A DNA stretch of 64,000 bases from Leptospirales bacterium (lineage in GTDB: Bacteria; Spirochaetota; Leptospiria; Leptospirales; Leptospiraceae). Position 1 is the first letter of the stretch. The number at the start of each line of letters is the position of its first letter. Positions 1 through 8,414 of the stretch are shown here, piece after piece. Made by a program: the position numbers and the translations under genes. The DNA lies in NCBI GenBank assembly GCA_013297885.1, contig JAAFIR010000009.1:5001-69000 (forward strand), read 5' to 3'. The notes under the pieces were generated by a model. It made no database searches. It was given only the letters and a program-made list of their open reading frames with translations, and was not told the DNA's origin.

Positions 1-904
1 CTTCTGGTAAACCTTGAACTTTGACTCCTGACAAACCTGTTAACTGAAATGCTGATGATTTATTTTGAATTGCAGTGGCTAGTCCTGAAGAAAGCGATTT
101 TAATGGGAAGCTAGATTTCACTTTGATAATGGATTCGGCTCCGTTTTGAATAATTTCTTTTGGAACACCTGATAAAAAATTTTCTCCATTTAATTTGAGA
201 TCATACTTCATATCAGAAAAAAGTAATTTTGATGCTGCTTGGTTTATTAAAGAAATATCAAATTCTGTTACAACATCAACATCTACATTTGAAAGTCCTG
301 CACTGGCAGCTGAACCAATTGATGTTTTTTTTCCTGATAATAAATTATCTAAATAATTCATTGCAGAACTTTGAAGCCCAGAAGAATTGATCTTTGGTTC
401 AGGTCGAATGATTTTGAAATTTTTTATATCAATAGATGGAAGAACAGCAGGAACTTGTTTTAGTTGATCAATAGGAAAATCTAACTGTTTTTTCCCCGCA
501 AGTTGAAAACTTTCAGGAATGGGTAACGCAAAATTTCCTTTCAAGTTCAAATCTAGAAGATCTTTGTTCTTTACATTTTTATAAATATTTACCAAATCTT
601 GGTATTTAAGTTCTAAATCAATTGCTTGTGCCTTAGTTGAATTTGCATCAATTTTTCCAAAATCATTTTTAATATTGCTGAGTCTTGTGCCTTCAATCAT
701 CACATCCATATCAATTAAAGATTTTGGTAGTGAGACCGGATAGGGATTTTCAATATCAGTAAATAGTTTTAAAGAAATATTTTCTAAATTAATTTTAGAA
801 ATATCAACGGATTTTAATTTGAAGTTTGGGCTTTTTCCACCACCCATGAAATTTTGAAGTGCTGTACAATTAATTAAAAACAGAACGAGAATTATTTTTT
901 TCAT
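1..904 (-). CDS. LEA2-type (water stress/hypersensitive-like) lipoprotein, 3' end outside window
   Basis: The ATG is at 904-902 and the frame stays open to base 1, so about 301 residues are seen and the C-terminus is missing. The first residues, MKKIILVLFLINCTALQNF, form a lipoprotein signal with LINC as lipobox, so the protein should be membrane-anchored. The segment after about residue 45 (FTDIENPYPVSLP) has the Asn-Pro-x-Pro pattern of LEA14/WHy beta-sandwich domains, and similar strands recur later, suggesting two such domains. It lies 3 bases after the glycosyltransferase stop and probably ends that operon. Lipoprotein status is well supported; the LEA2 assignment is by motif recall only. 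Confidence 0.7.
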   Translation of the reverse strand, partial: MKKIILVLFLINCTALQNFMGGGKSPNFKLKSVDISKINLENISLKLFTDIENPYPVSLPKSLIDMDVMIEGTRLSNIKNDFGKIDANSTKAQAIDLELKYQDLVNIYKNVKNKDLLDLNLKGNFALPIPESFQLAGKKQLDFPIDQLKQVPAVLPSIDIKNFKIIRPEPKINSSGLQSSAMNYLDNLLSGKKTSIGSAASAGLSNVDVDVVTEFDISLINQAASKLLFSDMKYDLKLNGENFLSGVPKEIIQNGAESIIKVKSSFPLKSLSSGLATAIQNKSSAFQLTGLSGVKVQGLPE

Positions 905-907
905 ACT

Positions 908-1600
908 TTACCTAAATAAATTATATTTTAAAATACAGTAGATTGCTCTGACTCCATCCTTCCAACCAATTTTTTTTCCTTCATCATAAGTTCTGCCATA
1001 ATAAGAGATTCCAACCTCATAAATTCTAATTTCTTTTATTTTTGTAATTTTTGCAGTAATTTCTGGTTCAAAACCAAAACGATTTTCTTCAATTTTAATT
1101 GATTGAATAATTTCTCTTTTAAAAGCTTTATAACATGTTTCCATGTCTGTCAAATTGATATTTGTGAAAAAATTAGAAAGTAAAGTTAAAACTAAATTCC
1201 CTACTCTATGCCAAAAATACACAACTCGATGTGGACCTGCTCCTAAAAATCTTGAACCAAAAACAACATCTGCTTTACCTTTTAGTATTGGATCAATTAC
1301 TATAGGAATTTCAAATGGGTCATATTCGAGATCTGCATCCTGAACAATAACAATATCGCCTGTTGCTGCTGCAAAACCAGTTCTTAAAGCTGCACCTTTA
1401 CCTTGATTAAATTCATGAAGAACTAGTTTGTTGTAATATTTTTTTAAATCATTTTGTAATATATCTCTTGAACCATCTTTTGAAAAATCATCTACAACAA
1501 TTATTTCTTTATTTTTGTATGGAACTTTTTTTACGACTTCAAGTATATTTTTTATAGTATTTTTTTCATTATAACAAGGTATCACAATTGAGAGTTTCAT
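908..1600 (-). CDS. Family 2 glycosyltransferase, polyprenyl-phosphate sugar synthase type
   Basis: A 230-residue soluble GT-A fold enzyme. It opens with the nucleotide-binding strand [12 protein letters not shown], has [10 protein letters not shown] near residue 38 and the metal-binding DAD at residues 88-90. The late motif DMETCYKAF is typical of dolichyl- or undecaprenyl-phosphate mannosyl/glucosyl transferases. No C-terminal membrane segments are present, so it resembles the catalytic-domain-only form. It likely moves a sugar from a nucleotide donor to a lipid phosphate at the inner membrane. Its ATG overlaps the upstream stop as ATGA, so translation is probably coupled to the preceding unknown gene. 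The exact sugar cannot be read from the sequence. Confidence 0.88.
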   Translation of the reverse strand: MKLSIVIPCYNEKNTIKNILEVVKKVPYKNKEIIVVDDFSKDGSRDILQNDLKKYYNKLVLHEFNQGKGAALRTGFAAATGDIVIVQDADLEYDPFEIPIVIDPILKGKADVVFGSRFLGAGPHRVVYFWHRVGNLVLTLLSNFFTNINLTDMETCYKAFKREIIQSIKIEENRFGFEPEITAKITKIKEIRIYEVGISYYGRTYDEGKKIGWKDGVRAIYCILKYNLFR

Positions 1601-2379
1601 ATACCAATAATTCCTTTCATTCTAAAATCAGTAATAATTCCAAGAATCTTATTTAAAATTAAAGGCAAACTTGATTCGAATGATTTGTTTTGAAAATTAT
1701 CAAAAAGTTCTTTTTCTAATTTTTCATTAAACTTAAAATTTAATTTAAAATTGAATTTAGTTTTTTCTTTTGTTTCCAAAATACAATCATTAATTTTTTT
1801 TAGAGCTATACAACCGTCTTTAATAATATTTTGAGAATCTTGTTCAATTTTAGAAGTGTTTCCAGAAGCTAAAATCCTAACATGCTCCATTAACCTTAAT
1901 GGAACTGTTCCTTTTTTACTTAAACCAATTCTTTCTAGCTGTAAAATAGAATCTTGAAACCCATTAATTTCAACTGTTCCTCTATAAATTTGATAAATTA
2001 AATTAGTTTCAATTTCCAAAAAATTCCTGATCGCACCAGCAAAATATTTTAATTCAAGTTTTGCCATTGGATGAAATTCAAATTTTGAATATTTTGAGAT
2101 TTTAGCTTCCTGCTCTTCAAGAATTTTATTAAAAGTTTCACCTTTTCCAAGTTCTCTTTTATTTTTTAATTCAATTTGTTTTTTCTTTAGTTCCTCAAAA
2201 AAAAGGATTTCTTGTTTTAAGAAATTTTCAATATTTCCTTTTTCGATTAAACAATGATTGTATCTCTCTTCAAAACCTTTTAAACTAAAAATACTTGGAC
2301 TTTCTAGTGAATAAGTTTTATATTCTAATCTTATTTTACTAAGAAGTTTTTCTTTGTCTAAATTACTTAATTCAGGCAT
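1597..2379 (-). CDS. Hypothetical protein, helical, 260 aa
   Basis: I do not recognise the family. The protein is Lys/Glu-rich, predominantly helical by composition, and has no signal peptide or membrane segment. A charged stretch around residues 60-95 could form a coiled coil. It overlaps the upstream gene by 8 bases and the downstream glycosyltransferase by 4, so it is translated within a compact operon. The context gives no function beyond possible association with the glycosyltransferase. Coding potential is good: it is long, unbroken and packed edge to edge with its neighbours. Confidence 0.7.
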   Translation of the reverse strand: MPELSNLDKEKLLSKIRLEYKTYSLESPSIFSLKGFEERYNHCLIEKGNIENFLKQEILFFEELKKKQIELKNKRELGKGETFNKILEEQEAKISKYSKFEFHPMAKLELKYFAGAIRNFLEIETNLIYQIYRGTVEINGFQDSILQLERIGLSKKGTVPLRLMEHVRILASGNTSKIEQDSQNIIKDGCIALKKINDCILETKEKTKFNFKLNFKFNEKLEKELFDNFQNKSFESSLPLILNKILGIITDFRMKGIIGI

Positions 2380-3436
2380 TTTCTTTGACTTTTTTTTGAA
2401 AATTATCTAAGTTTCTTCTTAAATAATTTAAATCATTCATACAAAATATTATCCCAGACTTTGCATCTTCAAACTGGGATTGTTGAACAGAATTTAAAAT
2501 CCTCATGTCAACTTTTTTATTTAATAAATTTAAAACCTCAGTATTCATTTTTGAATATTTATTTGATAAAATAATTAAATTATCCAATAAATCCCACTGT
2601 AATATGTAATCCAATTTTATTTCAGTCGAATTTAAAGACGATATAAAATCTTTTTGGATTCTATTATAATTCATAGTGTAATGGTTAATAGATTTTGGAA
2701 AACTTGTTATCTCTTTTAACTTAGCTGAATAAGTTTCTAATGGAATAAAAATTTCTGTATCAAATTCCCTACTTATATTTGATAAAATATTTTTATTTTC
2801 TGATGGATCACCAATTAGTTCAAAATAACGAGAATTCTTTAAGTTTACAATAGAAGAATTTATTCTATCTTTGTCTTTTCCTAAAGACTTTAATATTTTT
2901 GCAAAATAAAATTTATATTCTTGAATTGTTGTTGGGATTTCAATTTCATTTTCTAATTTTTTAGGTTCAATTTTTTTAAAACTTGTTTCCTCAATGTTTA
3001 AATCAAAATCTTCTTCTATATCTTCTTCTACTGCTTTTATTTTACTAAAAGTAAAAATAGCTTTTATTTTAGTTAAAGTCTGATTGAATTTTTCAAACTT
3101 AAGAGGATTGCTTTTTTCCTCTTCAAATTTTGATTCAACTTCTTTTACTTCTGATTTTGATTGTTTAATTGATTCTAAAAACTCTTCATCTTCAAAATCA
3201 GTTTCAGATTCAAATGATTGTTCATTTTGTTCAAAAGTTTTTTTTGTGAGAGAGGAATTTTTTTGGAGTTCCGATTTAGTGTGTAATCTAAAAATTTCTA
3301 ATTTTCTAGTATCTTTAACAAACCGAACAACATACTTATTTCCTTCTCTATCCTTGAATTTTTTGTTCATAAAATTCATATTTAACTTTTTTTTTAACTC
3401 TTCAATTGAGTTTATACTAATATAATCTTCAGCCAT
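2372..3436 (-). CDS. Hypothetical protein with acidic central region, 354 aa
   Basis: Not recognised. The N-terminal 60 residues look like a small globular domain (KFKDREGNKYVVRFVKDTRKLEIFRL is split here as KFKDREGNKY then VVRFVKDTRK). A Ser/Glu/Asp-rich, probably disordered stretch runs from about residue 75 to 165, followed by a helical C-terminal half. No signal peptide or membrane segment is visible. It overlaps both operon neighbours by 8 bases. The domain layout, a small head, an acidic linker and a helical tail, suggests a cytoplasmic scaffold or regulator, but that is inference. Confidence 0.68.
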   Translation of the reverse strand: MAEDYISINSIEELKKKLNMNFMNKKFKDREGNKYVVRFVKDTRKLEIFRLHTKSELQKNSSLTKKTFEQNEQSFESETDFEDEEFLESIKQSKSEVKEVESKFEEEKSNPLKFEKFNQTLTKIKAIFTFSKIKAVEEDIEEDFDLNIEETSFKKIEPKKLENEIEIPTTIQEYKFYFAKILKSLGKDKDRINSSIVNLKNSRYFELIGDPSENKNILSNISREFDTEIFIPLETYSAKLKEITSFPKSINHYTMNYNRIQKDFISSLNSTEIKLDYILQWDLLDNLIILSNKYSKMNTEVLNLLNKKVDMRILNSVQQSQFEDAKSGIIFCMNDLNYLRRNLDNFQKKVKENA

Positions 3437-3713
3437 ATTGTAATAAATATATATACGAATTTAAAACCAAATCACCTACAAAAGATTCAATAGAAACAAA
3501 TTTTTCTTTGGCTAACAAATAAATTTGGAAATAAATTTCCTTTTCTAAATTAATACTTTTAAGAATCTTTTCATTTGAAATTATACAAGAAAAATTTTCT
3601 TCATCAAATTGAATTATTCCAATTAATAATAATTGATTCCAATCTAATTTTTCAGTTTTAACGAAATCAAAAACAATTTTATCTACTTCAATAAAAATTT
3701 TAAACATATTCAC
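3429..3713 (-). CDS. Hypothetical protein, 94 aa, first gene of operon
   Basis: A small cytoplasmic protein of unknown family with alternating hydrophobic and charged residues. It begins MNMFKIFIEVDKIVFDF and has no signal peptide. The upstream sequence, read on the minus strand, carries a purine-rich GTTAGGAGTG stretch just before ATG, a good ribosome site that supports this start. It overlaps the 354-residue gene by 8 bases and appears to be the first gene of the run that ends with the LEA2 lipoprotein. Confidence 0.62.
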   Translation of the reverse strand: MNMFKIFIEVDKIVFDFVKTEKLDWNQLLLIGIIQFDEENFSCIISNEKILKSINLEKEIYFQIYLLAKEKFVSIESFVGDLVLNSYIYLLQYG

Positions 3714-3769
3714 TCCTAACTAAAGTAGTTAAAAAAATGAAATTTTACAAAATTTTTCTAATTAATGGA

Positions 3770-3800
3770 TTGACTGTGTAGGATTCTTTAAAATTATAGT
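3770..3800 (+). promoter_or_regulatory. Candidate sigma70-type promoter of rpsT
   Basis: TTGACT at 3770-3775 matches a -35 box. A TATAGT at 3795-3800 gives 19 bases of spacing (TTATAG would give 18). It lies 20 bases before the rpsT start, so the leader would be very short. The spacing is not ideal, so this is a candidate only. Confidence 0.4.
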
Positions 3801-3820
3801 TTTAGTTCACGGGTAAGAAA

Positions 3821-4084
3821 TTGGCAAATTTAAAATCTACAAAAAAAGATATACGCAGATCTGAAAGAAGAAGAGAGAAAAACTCTCAACAAAGATCTGC
3901 AATTAGAACATTTGCAAAAAATGTTTTAAAATCTGTAAAAGCTGGAAAAAAAGATGAAGCTAAAGCAATGTTAAACACTTTTTCTTCATTAATTGATAAA
4001 GCAGCAAAGAAAAAAATTCTACATAAAAAGAATGCTGATAGACATAAAAGTCGTTTAGCTCTAAAAGTGAATTCTATCAAATAA
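3821..4084 (+). CDS. rpsT: 30S ribosomal protein S20, TTG start
   Basis: An 87-residue, strongly basic protein beginning MANLKSTKKDIRRSERRR, with the internal NVLKSVKAGKKDEA and the C-terminal HKKNADRHKSRLALKV typical of S20. It binds 16S rRNA early in 30S assembly. The start codon is TTG at 3821, with no ATG in a plausible place. The upstream GGG at 3811 is a weak ribosome site. In E. coli rpsT also starts with UUG and represses its own translation, so a similar control is possible here. It precedes tRNA-Val and glmM. Confidence 0.97.
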   Translation: MANLKSTKKDIRRSERRREKNSQQRSAIRTFAKNVLKSVKAGKKDEAKAMLNTFSSLIDKAAKKKILHKKNADRHKSRLALKVNSIK

Positions 4085-4111
4085 GTATAAAATAAATTCG
4101 GGAATCATCTC

Positions 4112-4184
4112 GGGCGATTAGCTCAGCTGGGAGAGCAGCTGCCTTACAAGCAGCGGGTCGGCAGTTCAATCCTGTCATCGCCCA
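4112..4184 (+). tRNA. tRNA-Val (anticodon TAC)
   Basis: A complete 73-base cloverleaf. The acceptor stem GGGCGAT pairs with ATCGCCC, the anticodon stem GCTGC pairs with GCAGC around the loop CTTACAA, and the T arm is GGCAG-TTCAATC-CTGTC. The anticodon TAC reads GTA/GTN valine codons. The discriminator base is A and CCA is not encoded, so it must be added by the CCA-adding enzyme. It sits between rpsT and glmM with only 9 bases before the glmM ATG. Confidence 0.97.
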
Positions 4185-4193
4185 TAATTACTT

Positions 4194-5558
4194 ATGAATC
4201 AATACAAACAAAGTCCTTTGATGGTTTCTATTTCTGGAGTCAGAGGTACCATTCCTGATTCTCTCAACTTTGAAGTTATTCAAAATTATCTTTTAGCCTA
4301 TGTTAAAGTTTTAAATCCAAAAATAGTTATAATTGGAAGAGACTCAAGACCAAGTGGTGAATACATAGAATACTTTTCAATCGCCATTTTAATATCTCTA
4401 GGAATAAATGTTAAATCAATTGGTATTGTCCCTACTCCAACTTTAAAATCAATAGTCAAAGAAACAAAAAGTAGTGGTGGAATTATGATTTCTGCATCCC
4501 ATAACCCTATAAATTGGAATGCATTTAAATTTGTAGGAAAAGACGGATTTTTTTTCAATGCTGAACAAATTTCTAATCTTCGCTCTTATGTTATCAATTC
4601 CTCAAATTTGCCAAAACCAATTTTTTTTCCAAAATATAAATTAGAGTTTGCTGGAAAAGAATTATGGGATTTGCATATAAATTCAGTTTTAAAAAGAATT
4701 AACCTAGCAAAAATAAAAAAAAGAAAATTTACCGTATTTCTCGATGCTGTTAATGGTGGGGGGAGTTTAGTAGTTCCTTATTTTCTAGAAAAATTAGGTT
4801 GCAAAGTCATACATGTTAATACTACCCCGAATGGAATTTTTCCGAGACCTCCAGAACCTACAGAAGAAGCTTTAAAATCGAGTTCAAGATTAATAAAAAA
4901 GTCAAAAGCAGATATTGGTTTTGCTTTAGATCCTGATGCAGATAGACTTGTTATACTTTCTCCTAAGTTTGGAGCAATTTCTGAGGAATATACTTTACCT
5001 ATAAGTCTTTTTTCTACTTTAGATTCTTCAAAAAAAAATGTAATAATTAATTTATCCACTAGTAGTATAACAAAATTTGTTGCGAATCAAAAAAGTAAAA
5101 TAGTAATTTATTCAAAAGTTGGTGAAGCAAACGTTGTCTCTGAAATGATTAAACAAAAAGCTTTTTTTGGAGGAGAAGGAAATGGTGGAGTAATTGATCC
5201 AGAAATTAGCTCATTTGGAAGAGATTCTCTTGCAGGAATTGGACATATACTTAATTATTTAGCTCAAAGTAACCAGAGTATAGATAAAGTCTTAGATTTG
5301 ATGCCAAAATTATTCATGTCAAAAAAAACTTTTACTATTCAAAATAAAAACTTGTCTTTACTTTTTAATAAGCTTAAAGAATCATTTCCAAAAGCCTCTA
5401 TTGATGATAGAGATGGGGTTAGAATCGACTTAGAAAATTCTTGGTTACATATTCGTTCATCGAATACTGAACCAATTTTAAGAATAATAGCTGAATCTGA
5501 CTCTAGTAAAAATTTGAATTCTCTTTTAGAGAAAGCAAAAATAATTATTGAGAGCTAA
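4194..5558 (+). CDS. glmM: Phosphoglucosamine mutase (phosphohexomutase family)
   Basis: A 454-residue alpha-D-phosphohexomutase. The phosphoserine loop is SASHNP, the metal-binding loop DPDADR, the sugar-binding loop GEGNGG and the phosphate-binding loop RSSNTEP near the C-terminus, all in the family order. The ser-loop reads SASHNPINWNAFKF, the form seen in phosphomannomutase/phosphoglucosamine mutases outside the classic E. coli type, so substrate choice is not fixed by sequence. The glmS gene starts one base after its stop and a GlmU-like gene follows, which makes conversion of glucosamine-6-P to glucosamine-1-P the best reading. Confidence 0.85.
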   Translation: MNQYKQSPLMVSISGVRGTIPDSLNFEVIQNYLLAYVKVLNPKIVIIGRDSRPSGEYIEYFSIAILISLGINVKSIGIVPTPTLKSIVKETKSSGGIMISASHNPINWNAFKFVGKDGFFFNAEQISNLRSYVINSSNLPKPIFFPKYKLEFAGKELWDLHINSVLKRINLAKIKKRKFTVFLDAVNGGGSLVVPYFLEKLGCKVIHVNTTPNGIFPRPPEPTEEALKSSSRLIKKSKADIGFALDPDADRLVILSPKFGAISEEYTLPISLFSTLDSSKKNVIINLSTSSITKFVANQKSKIVIYSKVGEANVVSEMIKQKAFFGGEGNGGVIDPEISSFGRDSLAGIGHILNYLAQSNQSIDKVLDLMPKLFMSKKTFTIQNKNLSLLFNKLKESFPKASIDDRDGVRIDLENSWLHIRSSNTEPILRIIAESDSSKNLNSLLEKAKIIIES

Positions 5559-5559
5559 T

Positions 5560-7392
5560 ATGTGTGGAATAGTTGGATATGCAGGGAATAAAAATGTAGA
5601 ATCAGTTTTGATTGTTGGTCTTGCTTGTCTTGAATACAGAGGTTATGATTCAGCAGGTATTGCAGTAGTTGATGAAGACGAAATTATAATCAGAAAAGAA
5701 AAAGGTAAAATAAAAGCCTTAGAAGCTCTACTGAAAGAAAAACCTGTAAAAGGTAAAGTTGGACTAGGGCATACAAGATGGGCAACACATGGTGAGCCTT
5801 CTAGGATAAATGCACATCCTCATACAAATGAAAAAAATACTATTGCTGTTGTGCATAATGGAATTATAGAAAATTATATTGATTTAAAAAATGAACTTCA
5901 ATCAAAAGGTTATAGATTTCAAAGTAGTACTGATACTGAAATAATTCCTCATTTACTTAATGATGAACTAAAATCAGGAAAAAAAATTGATGATGCTTTA
6001 ATGTCAATTTACAAAAGAATAATTGGTAAGTGGGCAATAGCTGTTGTATTTGAATCTGAACCAGATAAAGTTTTTTTTGCACAAGATGGTGCACCACTTT
6101 TAATAGGGAAAGGGAAAAATGAATATTTTTTAGCTTCGGATTTATCTGCTTTAATTAGAAACTGTGATGAAGTTGCCTATTTAAGTTCTAAACAATGGGG
6201 ATTTTTCACTAAAGAACAATTTCAATTATTTAATTTTGAAGGAGTAAAAATTGAAGCTGAATTTAAAAAGCAAGAACTAAAATGGGAAGAAGTTGATAAA
6301 ATAGGTTTTCCTCATTATATGCTTAAAGAAATTCACGAACAAACTTCTATATTTAGAAGGGTTTTAGAAAAAAGAATTAATGATAAAAACGAAATTGAAT
6401 TTACAGAATTAATTGCATCTAAAGAATTTTTAACAAAAGTTAATCGTTTTGTAATTCAAGCCGCAGGAACAAGCCTTCATTCTGGTATGATAGGAAAACA
6501 TTATCTTGAACAGTTTGCAAAAGTCCAAACAGATACGGATATGTCTTCTGAATTTCGTTATAGAAATCCTGTTGTTGAAGGTGATACAATGATTATTGCA
6601 ATTTCACAATCCGGTGAAACTGCTGATACTTTAGCTTCTGTTCATGAAGCTAAAGCAAAATTTTTAAAAGTAATTTCAATGGTTAATAATGTTAATTCTA
6701 CAATTGCTCGTGAATCAGATGCCTTTATTGATACTTGTGCTGGAGTAGAAATTGGAGTTGCAAGTACAAAAGCATTTACTGCACAAGTTTTACATTTATT
6801 TTTATTCTCCATTTATCTCGCTCGTTTAAAATGGATGATTACCGATGAACAAATGAAAGAAATTGTTGATGAAGTAAAAACTCTTCCCACTAAAATTGAA
6901 TCTATTTTACAACGTGCTTCCGAAATTGAAAAATGGGCTAAAGATTTTGTAAGTTCAAAAGATTTTGTTTTTCTAGGTAGAACCTATAATCATCCAATTG
7001 CTTTAGAAGGTGCTTTAAAATTAAAAGAAATTTCTTATATTCACGCTTCTGGATATGCCGGTGGAGAATTTAAACATGGACCAATTGCATTAATTACTTC
7101 AGATGTTCCAGTTGTATGTATTGCAAATAAATCTGAAATTTATCCAAAAATGATTTCAAATATTCAAGAGATCAAAGCCAGAAATGGGAAAATCATTTCG
7201 ATTGTAACAGAGGGTGACACAAGTGCAAAATCAATGTCAGACTATTGTTTTGAAATTCCTGATACTCATGATTTTTTAAGTCCAATTCTTTCTGTAATTC
7301 CTCTTCAATTATTATCTTATTATGTTTCAGTAGCAAGAAGTTGTAATCCCGACCAACCAAGAAATTTAGCTAAAGCTGTTACAGTGGAATGA
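5560..7392 (+). CDS. glmS: Glutamine-fructose-6-phosphate aminotransferase (isomerizing)
   Basis: A 610-residue enzyme, matching the usual length of about 609. I place the start at the ATG at 5560, because the catalytic Cys must follow the initiator Met (MCGIVGYAGN); an upstream in-frame TTG at 5548 would bury it. The N-terminal Ntn glutaminase domain is followed by two SIS domains with ISQSGETADT and EGALKLKEISY, and the C-terminus ends in LAKAVTVE as is usual. It makes glucosamine-6-P, the first committed step to UDP-GlcNAc. It lies one base downstream of glmM and overlaps the next gene as ATGA. Confidence 0.97.
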   Translation: MCGIVGYAGNKNVESVLIVGLACLEYRGYDSAGIAVVDEDEIIIRKEKGKIKALEALLKEKPVKGKVGLGHTRWATHGEPSRINAHPHTNEKNTIAVVHNGIIENYIDLKNELQSKGYRFQSSTDTEIIPHLLNDELKSGKKIDDALMSIYKRIIGKWAIAVVFESEPDKVFFAQDGAPLLIGKGKNEYFLASDLSALIRNCDEVAYLSSKQWGFFTKEQFQLFNFEGVKIEAEFKKQELKWEEVDKIGFPHYMLKEIHEQTSIFRRVLEKRINDKNEIEFTELIASKEFLTKVNRFVIQAAGTSLHSGMIGKHYLEQFAKVQTDTDMSSEFRYRNPVVEGDTMIIAISQSGETADTLASVHEAKAKFLKVISMVNNVNSTIARESDAFIDTCAGVEIGVASTKAFTAQVLHLFLFSIYLARLKWMITDEQMKEIVDEVKTLPTKIESILQRASEIEKWAKDFVSSKDFVFLGRTYNHPIALEGALKLKEISYIHASGYAGGEFKHGPIALITSDVPVVCIANKSEIYPKMISNIQEIKARNGKIISIVTEGDTSAKSMSDYCFEIPDTHDFLSPILSVIPLQLLSYYVSVARSCNPDQPRNLAKAVTVE

Positions 7393-8414
7393 AAAAAAGA
7401 ATTTTAATAGATGAATCAAATATCCCATCATCAATTAAAATTATAACCCGACTAAAATCATTCTCTGAACTTAGAACTGGAATTTATTCAGCACTTAATA
7501 GATTAAGAATATTAGATTTTGATATTTATTATAAAAATCCAAATGAATTTTTTTTAAAATCTTTTTTAGAAAGAAATCCAGATATTAAAATCTTCAATAA
7601 TGAATTGATTGATGCTACTTTAACTTCTGAGAATTTTGAATCGTGGAAAATTTTATCAAATTTATCAAAGTCAATTTTTGAAGACTTAAATTTATTCAAA
7701 GAAACTAATAATTGGTATAAAAAAATTCAATTGAAGTTAAATAAATTTTCTTTAGTTGGAAAAAAGAAAAATTTATTTATCCATAGAGATGCAAAAATTT
7801 ATCCTAATGTAGTATTTGATACAAAAAATGGAGCAATTATAATTTCTGAAAATGTTACAATATCACCTTTCAGTTTTATTGAAGGACCATGTTTTATAGG
7901 TAAAGACTCTAAAATTGATAATGCTCGAATTACAGGTGGAACAATCATTGGTGAATCATGTAGAATTGGTGGTGAAGTTGAAAATTCAATCTTCGAAGAC
8001 TATTCCAATAAACATCATGAAGGTTTTGTAGGGCATTCGCATATTGGTTCATGGGTTAATTTTGGAGCTTTATCAACCACATCTGATTTAAAAAATAATT
8101 ATGGTATTATCAAAATCAAATTTAAAGAAGAAGAAATCTCTACTGATACAATTAAATTTGGTTCTATAATTGGGGACTATACTAAAATAGCAATTGGTGT
8201 AATGCTAAATACAGGTTGTACAATTGATATAGCTTCAAACTTAATTTCTGATAGAGTAAAAGGTTATATTGAACCATTCTATTGGTTAGATAATGAAAAA
8301 TATAAATTAGATAAATTTATTTCCGATGCAAAAAAAATAATGTTAAGAAGGAATATTGCTCTTACCAAATCTCAAGAGGATTTAATTATTTCAATTTATC
8401 ATGGCAATTCTTAA
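7389..8414 (+). CDS. GlmU-like left-handed beta-helix sugar nucleotidyl/acetyltransferase
   Basis: A 341-residue protein. Residues 1-120 contain [10 protein letters not shown], resembling the RPxxELRxGI signature of the alternative GlmU family (NTP_transf_4 type). From about residue 130 there are hexapeptide-like repeats ([21 protein letters not shown]) ending in the GlmU-like [14 protein letters not shown] and NYG segments. It probably acetylates glucosamine-1-P and may also uridylylate it. It overlaps glmS by ATGA and the next gene by 14 bases. The classic nucleotidyltransferase motif LAAGxGTRM is absent, so whether it does both steps is uncertain. Confidence 0.72.
   Translation: MKKRILIDESNIPSSIKIITRLKSFSELRTGIYSALNRLRILDFDIYYKNPNEFFLKSFLERNPDIKIFNNELIDATLTSENFESWKILSNLSKSIFEDLNLFKETNNWYKKIQLKLNKFSLVGKKKNLFIHRDAKIYPNVVFDTKNGAIIISENVTISPFSFIEGPCFIGKDSKIDNARITGGTIIGESCRIGGEVENSIFEDYSNKHHEGFVGHSHIGSWVNFGALSTTSDLKNNYGIIKIKFKEEEISTDTIKFGSIIGDYTKIAIGVMLNTGCTIDIASNLISDRVKGYIEPFYWLDNEKYKLDKFISDAKKIMLRRNIALTKSQEDLIISIYHGNS

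Noticed and set aside
5548-5559. Upstream TTG as the start of glmS
   Set aside because: It would place four residues before the catalytic Cys, which must become N-terminal after Met removal.
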